DNA of 13,026 nt from Planctomycetia bacterium (GTDB taxonomy: Bacteria > Planctomycetota > Phycisphaerae > Phycisphaerales > SM1A02), in assembly GCA_009936695.1 (NCBI GenBank), contig JAACEA010000371.1, forward strand, positions 1-13,026, given 5' to 3'. Positions 5,906 through 12,309 of the stretch are shown piece after piece. The stretch's first letter is position 1. Each line of letters starts with the position of its first letter. Both the position numbers and the translations under genes were made by a program. The notes beneath the pieces were generated by a model, which was not told the DNA's origin, made no database searches, and saw only the letters and a list, made by a program, of their open reading frames with translations.

Positions 5906-7315
5906 ATGGCCGACACCACCGCTCCCCAGATCTCCCTTGCCGCGGAGACGCTCGTCTCCCTCGATCCCGCGACCGGCGAACCCGTGGGCGAGATCGAGGT
6001 CACCTCCATCGATCGAATTCCGCAGATGGTCCGGGACGCCCGGTTCGCCCAGCGCAGCTGGGGCGCCCTGTCCTTCGAACAGCGGGCGGAGATCCTGAAG
6101 TCCGCGGTCCCGAGGCTCGTGGAGGAGGCGCCGAGGATCGGCGAGCTCCTCACGCGTGAGATGGGCAAGCCGAAGCCGCAGGGCGTGGGGGAAGCGACCT
6201 ACTGCGCGGAGGGCATCACGGACGAGGTCGACGCGGTGATCGAGGCGCTCCGTCCCGAGACGCTCGAGGACGAGCACACCAACACCACGCTTCGGTTCGA
6301 CCCGTACGGGGTCGTCGCGGCGATCACGCCGTGGAACTTCCCGCTGCTCATGGTCTTCCAGTCGGTCATTCCGGCCCTGGTCGCGGGCAACACGGTCCTG
6401 CTCAAGCCCAGCGAGGAGACGCCGCTGGTTGCGCGGGAATGGGCGACCGTCCTGAACGAGGCGCTGCCGCCCAACGTCCTCCAGCTGGTGATCGGCGACG
6501 AGCGACAGGGGCGGGCGCTGGTCGAATCGCCGATCGACCTCGTGGTGTTCACGGGAAGTCGTGAAGCCGGGAAGCACATCCTTCGGGAGGCGAGCGGTGG
6601 TCTGAAGCGGGTCATCCTCGAACTCGGCGGCAAGGATCCGATGGTGGTCCTGGACGGTGCGGACCTCGATCGCGCCGCGGCCTTCGCAGCCCGCAACTCG
6701 TTCCGCAACGCCGGCCAGGTCTGTGTCAGCACCGAGCGGATCTACGTCGAGTCGTCGATCGCCGACGCGTTCACCGAGAAGCTCGTCCAGCGGGCCGGCG
6801 ACATGAAGCAGGGACCCGGCATGGAGGAAGGCGTCGAGGTCGGGCCGATGATCAACCGTCGGCAGAAGGATCACGTCCTGCGGCAGATCGAGGCGGCGAT
6901 CAAGGATGGCGCGACGGTGTTCCACGGCGGCGACGACGGGGGCGAGGGGAACTTCGTGCCCCTCACCGTGCTGGGTGATCTTCGACACGACATGGACATC
7001 ATGAGCGAGGAGACCTTCGGGCCGGTGGCCTGCGTGATGTCCGTCGAGCATGCGGATGACGCGGTTCGGCTCGCCAATGACAGCCGGTTCGGTCTTGCGG
7101 CGAGCGTCTGGGGGGATCCCGGGCGGGCGGAAGAGGTCGCGGCCCGGATGACCGCCGGCATGATCGGCGTCAATCGAGGATGTGGTGGTGCCGAGGGCAG
7201 CCCGTGGGTCGGAGCGCTCGAGAGCGGTTACGGCTGGCACTCCGGAAAGTACGGACACCGGCAGTTCTGCCAGATCCGGACGATCAGCCGGGGTCGGTCG
7301 AAGGGCGAGGGCTGA
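5906..7315 (+). CDS. NAD(P)-dependent aldehyde dehydrogenase family protein
   Basis: The product is 469 residues, a typical ALDH length, oxidising an aldehyde to its acid with NAD(P)+. The cofactor and active-site motifs are in order: TPWNFP with N144, KPSEETP with K167, FTGS at 215-218, LELGGKDP with E239 as general base, NAGQVCVS with C273 as nucleophile, and SEETFGPV near residue 370. The start, MADTT at 5906, has AAGGA 7 nt upstream. The size and motifs fit succinate-semialdehyde or related ALDH subfamilies, but substrate cannot be assigned from sequence. It has no signal peptide and is probably cytosolic. A small gene follows after 4 nt, and an aldo/keto reductase converges just beyond. 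Confidence 0.93.
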   Translation: MADTTAPQISLAAETLVSLDPATGEPVGEIEVTSIDRIPQMVRDARFAQRSWGALSFEQRAEILKSAVPRLVEEAPRIGELLTREMGKPKPQGVGEATYCAEGITDEVDAVIEALRPETLEDEHTNTTLRFDPYGVVAAITPWNFPLLMVFQSVIPALVAGNTVLLKPSEETPLVAREWATVLNEALPPNVLQLVIGDERQGRALVESPIDLVVFTGSREAGKHILREASGGLKRVILELGGKDPMVVLDGADLDRAAAFAARNSFRNAGQVCVSTERIYVESSIADAFTEKLVQRAGDMKQGPGMEEGVEVGPMINRRQKDHVLRQIEAAIKDGATVFHGGDDGGEGNFVPLTVLGDLRHDMDIMSEETFGPVACVMSVEHADDAVRLANDSRFGLAASVWGDPGRAEEVAARMTAGMIGVNRGCGGAEGSPWVGALESGYGWHSGKYGHRQFCQIRTISRGRSKGEG

Positions 7316-7319
7316 GCCG

Positions 7320-7568
7320 ATGCCACTTCCGATCGCCGGTGAAGTCGAGGTCGTGGTGGCGTCCGCCGCTCCGGTCTCCATCCATGGAGACCTCTACGTC
7401 GATCTCGCGATGCGGGTGCCCGGCGACGAGGCCGCGACCCTCGCCCGGGTTCCGGCGTCCGCGTTCCCGGTCGCAGCGGACGGCGAACGCCGCCTTCCGG
7501 CGGTGGACGATCGACTCCTGGTTCGCGTCCTGCTCGGGCAGGTCGATGCCGTGCGTTGCGTGGATTGA
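7320..7568 (+). CDS. Small protein of unknown function, downstream of aldehyde dehydrogenase
   Basis: The product is 82 residues. Its ATG lies 4 nt after the aldehyde dehydrogenase stop, and GAGGG about 10 nt upstream can act as Shine-Dalgarno. Third codon positions are strongly G/C, as in the neighbouring real genes, and the predicted protein alternates beta-like segments (EVEVVVASAAPVSIHGDLYV, LLVRVLLGQVDAVRCV) without low complexity. It has no signal peptide, no membrane segment and one Cys, near the end. I recognise no family. The tight spacing suggests co-expression with the dehydrogenase, so a role with it is possible but unproven. The gene ends 15 nt before the stop of the convergent aldo/keto reductase. 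Confidence 0.65.
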   Translation: MPLPIAGEVEVVVASAAPVSIHGDLYVDLAMRVPGDEAATLARVPASAFPVAADGERRLPAVDDRLLVRVLLGQVDAVRCVD

Positions 7569-7583
7569 CCCGGCGACCGGCGC

Positions 7584-8537
7584 TCAGGCGAGGATCGCCG
7601 CGACCTTCGCCTCGATCGACTCGTCCCACTCGAAGTCGACGGCGGCGATGTTCTCGAGCAATTGCGAGGATCGGGTCGCCCCGACGATGCAGCTCGAGAT
7701 CTCGGTTCGTCGAAGGCACCAGCGGAGTGCGAGCGTGGACATCGGCACGTCGAGTTCCGCGGCGACGGTGGCGAGTCGCCGGACCCGTTCGATGTTCTCC
7801 TCGGTGAACCGGCGTCTCAGGAAGACGCCTTGTTTCTCGTCGCCCGCACGAGTGTCGTCGGGCGTGGCGTCGAGATACTTGCCGGTGAGCATTCCTTCCG
7901 CCAGCGGTGAGAAGCAGACGTTGCCGAGTCCGCATCGGGCGGTGGTCGGAAAGACGCCTTCCTCCCAGTGTCGGTCGAGCATGTTGTAGATGGGCTGGTT
8001 CGAGATCGGTCGATGCCAGCCGGCCGCCGCGCAGATCTCGACCGCGGCTTCGATCTGGGGACCGGTCCATTCGCTCACGCCCCAGTACAGGGTCTTGCCC
8101 CGCTCAACCAGGTCGCTCATCGCCCGGCAGGTCTCCTCCAGCGGCGTGTGCTCGTCGTACCGATGGCACTGGTAGAGGTCGAGATACTCGACGCCCAGCC
8201 GACGAAGCGACTTGTCCATCTCCTGGTGGAGATGTTTGCGGGAAAGCCCCCGGTCGTTCGCGGTCGGAAAGGGCCAGTCGGGTTCGTACGGCCAGAAGAC
8301 CTTGGTGGCCAGCACGTAGGTTTCGCGCGGGAAGGGACGGAGGGCGTGGCCCACGACCGGTTCGGTTCCACCGGAGCCGTAGGCGTTCGCGGTGTCGAAG
8401 AAGTTGATGCCGGCCTCGTAGGCGACTCGGTGGAGCTCGGTGGCGCGGTCCAGGTCCCCGCCGTCGAGGGTGAGCCAGGATCCGAAGCCGATCTCCGAAA
8501 CGAGGAGTCCGCTGTTACCGAGGTGGCGATAGTTCAT
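7584..8537 (-). CDS. Aldo/keto reductase
   Basis: The product is 317 residues, a standard (alpha/beta)8 AKR that reduces carbonyls with NADPH. The catalytic tetrad is visible: D48 and Y53 in FFDTANAYGSGGTE, K79 in LATKVFW, and H125 in LYQCHRYD. Later NADP-binding parts are VSEWTG, SNQPIYNML, CFSPLAEGMLTGKY and CIVGATRSSQLLEN. The SNQ/YN stretch and the long loop WPYEPDWPFPTANDRGLS resemble the potassium-channel-beta-like/YghZ branch, so methylglyoxal or other small aldehydes are plausible substrates, though this is inference. The start has GGAAG 8 nt upstream. It is divergent from aat (104 nt apart) and convergent with the aldehyde dehydrogenase pair; both enzyme types act on aldehydes. Confidence 0.93.
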   Translation of the reverse strand: MNYRHLGNSGLLVSEIGFGSWLTLDGGDLDRATELHRVAYEAGINFFDTANAYGSGGTEPVVGHALRPFPRETYVLATKVFWPYEPDWPFPTANDRGLSRKHLHQEMDKSLRRLGVEYLDLYQCHRYDEHTPLEETCRAMSDLVERGKTLYWGVSEWTGPQIEAAVEICAAAGWHRPISNQPIYNMLDRHWEEGVFPTTARCGLGNVCFSPLAEGMLTGKYLDATPDDTRAGDEKQGVFLRRRFTEENIERVRRLATVAAELDVPMSTLALRWCLRRTEISSCIVGATRSSQLLENIAAVDFEWDESIEAKVAAILA

Positions 8538-8594
8538 GTCGTCGTCTTCCGGGGCCGATGGACCGGCGGGATTCGGATTCAGGTTCGGGGTCGG

Positions 8595-8615
8595 GGAGTC
8601 TAAGGTTTCGACTCC
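8595..8615. promoter_or_regulatory. Inverted repeat between aat and the aldo/keto reductase, candidate operator
   Basis: GGAGTC and GACTCC are exact complementary arms with a 9-nt spacer, in the 104-nt gap between divergent genes. The left arm overlaps a minus-strand -10-like TAGACT (8602-8597) that could serve the reductase. The right arm is just upstream of the aat -10-like hexamer. This suits a dimeric regulator site, but the regulator is unknown. Confidence 0.35.
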
Positions 8616-8629
8616 GACGGTGGGCCGTG

Positions 8630-8635
8630 TAGTCT
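8630..8635 (+). promoter_or_regulatory. Candidate -10 hexamer for leaderless aat transcription
   Basis: TAGTCT (4 of 6 to TATAAT) ends 6 nt before the GTG start of aat, so transcription would begin at or next to the start codon. No real Shine-Dalgarno fits in the gap. The -35 is weak (TTCGAC, 17-nt spacing). Confidence 0.35.
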
Positions 8636-8641
8636 TCCGGG

Positions 8642-9280
8642 GTGCTCGACGCCGACCTCCTGCTCAGGATCTACGCCGCCGGCTGCTTTCCCATGTGGGA
8701 CGCAGCGAACGCGGAGACCGGAATCTTCCGGCCGGATCCTCGCGCCATCATCGAGTTCGAGGGGCTCCACGTGCCGCGGCGGCTCGAGAAACGCATGCGA
8801 CGCGTGCCGTTCCGAATCACCACGAACCAGGTGTTCGAGGACGTTCTCGATGCCTGTCACGAAGACCGGGACGACGGCTGCTGGTGCTCGCCCGAGATGG
8901 AGATCGCCTACCTCGAACTCCACGAGCGAGGCTTCGCCCACAGCATCGAGGCGTGGCTGGACGATCGACTCGTGGGCGGTCTCTACGGGGTCCAGCTCGG
9001 GGCCGCGTTCATGGCCGAGTCGAAGTTCAGTCGTCCCGAGTCCGGCGGGACGGATGCGTCGAAGATCGTGCTGGTGACCACGGTGCGAACCCTCGCGTCG
9101 GCCGACTTCTCGCTCTTCGACGTCCAGTTCCGCAACGACCACCTCGATCGCTTCGGGGTCGTGGAGATCGATGCCGAGGACTACGAACGCCGACTCGAGC
9201 GGGCGCTCGCCACGCCGCGCGACTGGCCGATCGAGTTCGATGGAGAGGCTGCGCGAGTCAGGATCGACGATCAGGGCTGA
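8642..9280 (+). CDS. aat: Leucyl/phenylalanyl-tRNA-protein transferase
   Basis: The product is 212 residues, slightly shorter than E. coli Aat (234). The enzyme moves Leu or Phe from tRNA to N-terminal Arg or Lys of proteins, marking them for ClpS-ClpAP. Family signatures are AAGCFPMW near the N-terminus, FRPDPRAIIEF, LHERGFAHSIEAWLDDRLVG, GLYGVQLGAAFMAESKFSR, and FDVQFRNDHLDRFG, which matches the family's D-x-Q-x-x-N-D-H-x-x-x-x-G. The GTG start is chosen because conserved residues begin within ten codons and a -10-like hexamer sits just upstream. Its last 10 nt overlap the convergent membrane-protein gene. No clpS or clpA gene is in the window. Confidence 0.94.
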   Translation: MLDADLLLRIYAAGCFPMWDAANAETGIFRPDPRAIIEFEGLHVPRRLEKRMRRVPFRITTNQVFEDVLDACHEDRDDGCWCSPEMEIAYLELHERGFAHSIEAWLDDRLVGGLYGVQLGAAFMAESKFSRPESGGTDASKIVLVTTVRTLASADFSLFDVQFRNDHLDRFGVVEIDAEDYERRLERALATPRDWPIEFDGEAARVRIDDQG

Positions 9281-9807
9281 CCGAAGAGCGCCCATGACCA
9301 CTGGAACGACTCGGGCGTCCCCAGGTCGGTGAGCGGCGGGCCGCCTTCCGCGGCCAGCCACCGTTCGACGTCGACCGGGTCGGGCAGGGCGTCGAAGGAC
9401 GAGGGTCGGGCCACGCCGGAGCGCCGGGAGACGAGGCGGATCGAGGTGGGTGCGGTCTCATCGCCCTCGACCAGCAGGATGAACTCGTCGTTGATGTCCA
9501 TGAGGTCGAACGTCTCGAAAGACGTCTGATTCTTCGTCGACTCGAGCGTCCACACGCCGCCGTATTGCGCGAGCACGAAGTCATCGACGATGTTCACCGG
9601 ATTGGCATCGCCCGGAGAACTCGGGCCGACCCTGACCAGGTAGACCCCGATCGGGAGAAGGGCCAGGACGAACGCCGCGGCGGACAGGAGGATCAGGAGG
9701 ATTCCTGCGCCGAACCGCTTGCGTGCCAGAAGCACGATCGCGATCACGATCAGGATCGGCGCGAGGACCAGCGATCCGCACATCATGGAATACACCGTCG
9801 AGATCAT
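9271..9807 (-). CDS. Two-helix membrane protein of unknown function, coupled to PDZ/toroid gene
   Basis: The product is 178 residues. ATG at 9807 overlaps the stop of the upstream gene as ATGA, so the two are probably translationally coupled. Two hydrophobic segments at about residues 11-28 (GSLVLAPILIVIAIVLLA) and 34-56 (AGILLILLSAAAFVLALLPI) are joined by the short basic turn RKRFG. The remaining ~120 residues are hydrophilic and probably folded on one side of the membrane, with beta-like stretches such as FVLAQYGGVWTLES and DEFILLVEG. I recognise no family. The frame continues upstream, but there it overlaps the neighbouring coding sequence and looks non-native. Its 3' end overlaps aat by 10 nt on the opposite strand. 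The context suggests a job with the exported PDZ/toroid protein, for example as its membrane partner, but nothing proves this. Confidence 0.8.
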   Translation of the reverse strand: MISTVYSMMCGSLVLAPILIVIAIVLLARKRFGAGILLILLSAAAFVLALLPIGVYLVRVGPSSPGDANPVNIVDDFVLAQYGGVWTLESTKNQTSFETFDLMDINDEFILLVEGDETAPTSIRLVSRRSGVARPSSFDALPDPVDVERWLAAEGGPPLTDLGTPESFQWSWALFGQP

Positions 9808-11306
9808 GAGCCCGTTTCCGAAGCCCCGGGATCCGCCGTCACCTCGACGTTCATCATGCGGAGGCGTCGATCCCGGAGCGAGAGGATCAGGGCGGTCGCG
9901 GCGGTCGCCGAGAGTCGGGGGGCGGCGGTGTAGTCCTGCGGGTTGTTGTCGCGGTTCATCTGGTAGTAGAACGAGCCGTCCGGACAGTGGGCGAGGCTGA
10001 ACCACCAGCGGTTCTCATCGAGCAGGGCGCGGAGCGCCTCGGGATCGGCGGCGGCGCCGAAGGCGGTCCACACCATGCCGAGGATCGGTGAACCATGGGT
10101 GTCGCTGAAGGTGTCGGGATGCTCGCCGATGCAGCGAGCGGTCCGGAGGGCGTAGTCCCGATATCCCGGCTGTTCGGCCGCGATCGCATGGGCGAGGGCC
10201 GCGGCGCCGGTGCGTCCCATGTCCGCGTATCCCTGGTTGTCGCGGCCGCTGTCGGCGTACCAGACGTACCCGTTCCTCCCCGTGCCCCGGACCACGAAGT
10301 CGTGGGCGCGTCGGAAGCGGCCTTCGTCGATCTCCACGCCGCATTCCCGCATCAGGGCCCAGGCGATCTTCGCCTGCATGGTCAGGATGTTGATGGCGCC
10401 GTAGCCGTTCCCGCCCGGACGATTCGCGGGCCGATGCCCCCAGCCGCCGTTCTCCATCTGCGCCGCGCGGAGCCAGCGATCGATCTCCCGGAGTTCGTCG
10501 AGCGCCCACGGGGCCTTCGTGGCGAGGTGGTATTCGGCGAGACAGATGCCGTAGAGCGTGTAATTCCAGCAATCGAGTCCCTGATACTCGATCGAATCGT
10601 CGGTGTCGGCGGCCATCGCCCGTGCGGCGCGTTCGATCGCCTCCCGGTCCGCAGGTCGGTCGTTCGCGAGGAGGGCGAGCATCGCGAACGCGTTGAGATG
10701 CGGACGGGCGCTCCAGAGTCCGTCGGTGCGCTGTCGCTCGGCGATCCACGGAATCGTCTCCCCGAGAATTCGGTCGGTCTTGTCGCAGTTCTTCGGATAC
10801 CCGGTGGCGAATGCGCCGTAGGGAGCGCCGATGCGAACATCGACGTCGAGCGGTCGATCGTCGCGGACGATCGCGAGCGGCAGCCGTCCGAGTCCTGCTT
10901 CGGCCAGTTCCATCGCGGTCGCGAGATCCCGCATCGGGCCGTCATAGCCGAACTTGCCGACGCCGTAACCGAAGACGTGAGGCGTCTCGAAGGGGCGTCC
11001 GGCGGCGCCCACGATGCGATCGCCCGGTCGGACCACGCCGGCGGCCGGTGAATCCGGAAAGACATAGGTGACCAGGAACTCGGTGGGGGATTCCGGGAGC
11101 AGTTTGGCACGGATTCCGGTCCGGCCGAGGTTGAGGAACCAGCCGCCGGTCGCTGCGTCGGGACCGACCGTGGTCTTCACGTTCCACTTCGGTTGATCGA
11201 TCGGGGTCGGCGACGAGGCCGATCCCGGAGCGGCTGAAAGGACCGTCGTCGAGAAGCTCGCGAGCAGGACCATCGCGAGGTGGTTCCACAGGATCGGTTT
11301 CTTCAT
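9804..11306 (-). CDS. Secreted PDZ plus alpha/alpha-toroid protein (DUF6288-like)
   Basis: The product is 500 residues. Residues 1-25 are a signal peptide: MKKPILWNH, hydrophobic LAMVLLASFSTTV, then SAAPGSASS. A PDZ-like domain covers about 55-165 (GWFLNLGRTGIRAKLL, VFPDSPAAGVVRPGDRIV, ATAMELAEAGLGRLPLAIVR). From about 180 to 485 an alpha/alpha-toroid follows, of the prenyltransferase/squalene-cyclase repeat type, with RQRTDGLWS, AQMENGGWGHR, ADMGRTGAAALAHAI and CPDGSFYYQMNRDNN. No DxDD or comparable cyclase catalytic motif is evident, so a terpene cyclase role is unlikely; related planctomycete and verrucomicrobial proteins are annotated only as DUF6288. It probably acts in the periplasm or outside the cell, perhaps binding protein or glycan. 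No Shine-Dalgarno precedes the ATG, but TAGAAT sits 6 nt before it. A membrane protein gene follows with a 4-nt overlap. Confidence 0.88.
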   Translation of the reverse strand: MKKPILWNHLAMVLLASFSTTVLSAAPGSASSPTPIDQPKWNVKTTVGPDAATGGWFLNLGRTGIRAKLLPESPTEFLVTYVFPDSPAAGVVRPGDRIVGAAGRPFETPHVFGYGVGKFGYDGPMRDLATAMELAEAGLGRLPLAIVRDDRPLDVDVRIGAPYGAFATGYPKNCDKTDRILGETIPWIAERQRTDGLWSARPHLNAFAMLALLANDRPADREAIERAARAMAADTDDSIEYQGLDCWNYTLYGICLAEYHLATKAPWALDELREIDRWLRAAQMENGGWGHRPANRPGGNGYGAINILTMQAKIAWALMRECGVEIDEGRFRRAHDFVVRGTGRNGYVWYADSGRDNQGYADMGRTGAAALAHAIAAEQPGYRDYALRTARCIGEHPDTFSDTHGSPILGMVWTAFGAAADPEALRALLDENRWWFSLAHCPDGSFYYQMNRDNNPQDYTAAPRLSATAATALILSLRDRRLRMMNVEVTADPGASETGS

Positions 11307-11312
11307 GCACGA

Positions 11313-11318
11313 ATTCTA
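11313..11318 (-). promoter_or_regulatory. Candidate -10 for leaderless transcription of the PDZ/toroid gene
   Basis: TAGAAT (5 of 6 to TATAAT) on the minus strand ends exactly 6 nt before the ATG at 11306, so the expected transcript start is the start codon. No Shine-Dalgarno is present, which supports leaderless translation. No clear -35 is visible at 16-18 nt. Confidence 0.45.
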
Positions 11319-11377
11319 GTCGGCGGCTCGGAGATCGATTCGAATCCGCGTCGTCGGGGCCGGGGATGCGAAATGAA

Positions 11378-11419
11378 ACAGGGCCCGGGTGGATCCGAGG
11401 ATCCGGCCCGAGGCCCTGT
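11378..11419 (-). terminator. Intrinsic terminator of the dockerin-like gene
   Basis: Arms ACAGGGCC (11378-11385) and GGCCCTGT (11412-11419) continue inward as CGGG/CCCG past one bulged A, then GGAT/ATCC, giving a long GC-rich hairpin. On the minus strand it is followed by TTCATTTC, moderately U-rich. It lies between the dockerin gene stop (11501) and the next gene, which has its own promoter candidate. The plus-strand side, with its CT repeat, fits a terminator less well. Confidence 0.7.
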
Positions 11420-11500
11420 CTCTCTCTCAATCGTCATGCCTTGCGGCGTGCTCTTTCGACCGAGGTCAATCCACGTCGCCCGAGGGCGTTCTGCGAACGA

Positions 11501-12022
11501 TCAGAAGGGGGTCGGTCCCCAGCGGACCAGCAGCAGGCCCGTGTCACCTGCGTTGACCACGCCGTCGAAGTTCAGATCGCCGTAGAGCGGGAAGGGCGAG
11601 GCCCACCAGCCGAAGACGATGAACAGGTCGCTTCCGTCGATCACCATGTCGAGGTTGAGATCGCCGTAGTTGAACTCGCACTCGTCGAGCGTGCCGTTCC
11701 CGTTCGAATCGAGGGCGCCGTCCGCCAGTTCGATGCTGTCGTCGATCCCGTTCTCGTTGCAGTCGACGAAGTCGACGGAGGCCATGGGATCTTCCACCTC
11801 TTCGATGACGTCCTCGACCGCGTCGGTCGCCGTTTCCTTGACGGTCCAGGTGCCGCCTTCAAGGCGTTCGACGACGGCTTCCTCGACCTCGTTGGTCTGA
11901 ACATCGACCACGGTCCGGATTCGGGCGTCGCCGGCGGTCGCGGTGATTTCGGTTTCTTCGGCCACGGCGATCAGTCCGATGGTCGCGACCGAAGCAATGG
12001 CGGTGATGAATCGAATGCTCAT
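11501..12022 (-). CDS. Small secreted dockerin-like protein with EF-hand-type loops
   Basis: The product is 173 residues. Residues 1-21 are a signal peptide (MSIRFITAIASVATIGLIAVA). Residues 22-80 are an acidic, Thr/Val/Glu-rich segment of no known fold. Residues 87-116 hold two Asn/Asp/Gly calcium-like loops, DCNENGIDDS and DSNGNGTLDEC. Residues 119-173 are a dockerin type I-like pair of loop-helix units, YGDLNLDMVIDGSDLFIVFG and YGDLNFDGVVNAGDTGLLLV, each starting G-D-L-N-x-D. In Phycisphaerae such C-terminal dockerin-like units are common on exported proteins and probably anchor or assemble them; here there is no catalytic or binding domain in front. AGGAG lies 11 nt before the start. A terminator follows, so it is probably a single-gene transcript. 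Confidence 0.9.
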   Translation of the reverse strand: MSIRFITAIASVATIGLIAVAEETEITATAGDARIRTVVDVQTNEVEEAVVERLEGGTWTVKETATDAVEDVIEEVEDPMASVDFVDCNENGIDDSIELADGALDSNGNGTLDECEFNYGDLNLDMVIDGSDLFIVFGWWASPFPLYGDLNFDGVVNAGDTGLLLVRWGPTPF

Positions 12023-12309
12023 GCCTTTTCAAACTCCTGCGGGTTGATTGTGCTCGACGTGCCGGCCGGGATCCCGTGACCCCTGAATGACGGTGTCGAT
12101 GTCTCTCGTTCGGTCGAAGGACACCGGAAAGGTCCGGTTGCGTTCTTCGATCGATGGATGCATCTTCTGCCTCGAACGGCACGGTCTCAAGTGGGAGAAA
12201 ACCCCACAATCGACGTCGAAAACGTTCGTTCACGCCATCGGGCCGATGGATGTCGGCGAATGGCGGAACGGGCTGGCGAAAGCGAGCGGCCGATGGTCTC
12301 GCCGCGCGG

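Noticed and set aside
5888..7381. A 497-codon minus-strand frame opposite the aldehyde dehydrogenase
   Set aside because: The plus strand has all ALDH catalytic motifs; the antisense product is Arg/Asp/Leu-rich with no recognised domain.
12235..12296. Short palindrome CCATCGG-G-CCGATGG and a second GGCCGATGG copy 47 bp on
   Set aside because: The 9-bp repeat and one-base-loop palindrome are within chance for this GC content and have no T-tract to suggest a terminator.
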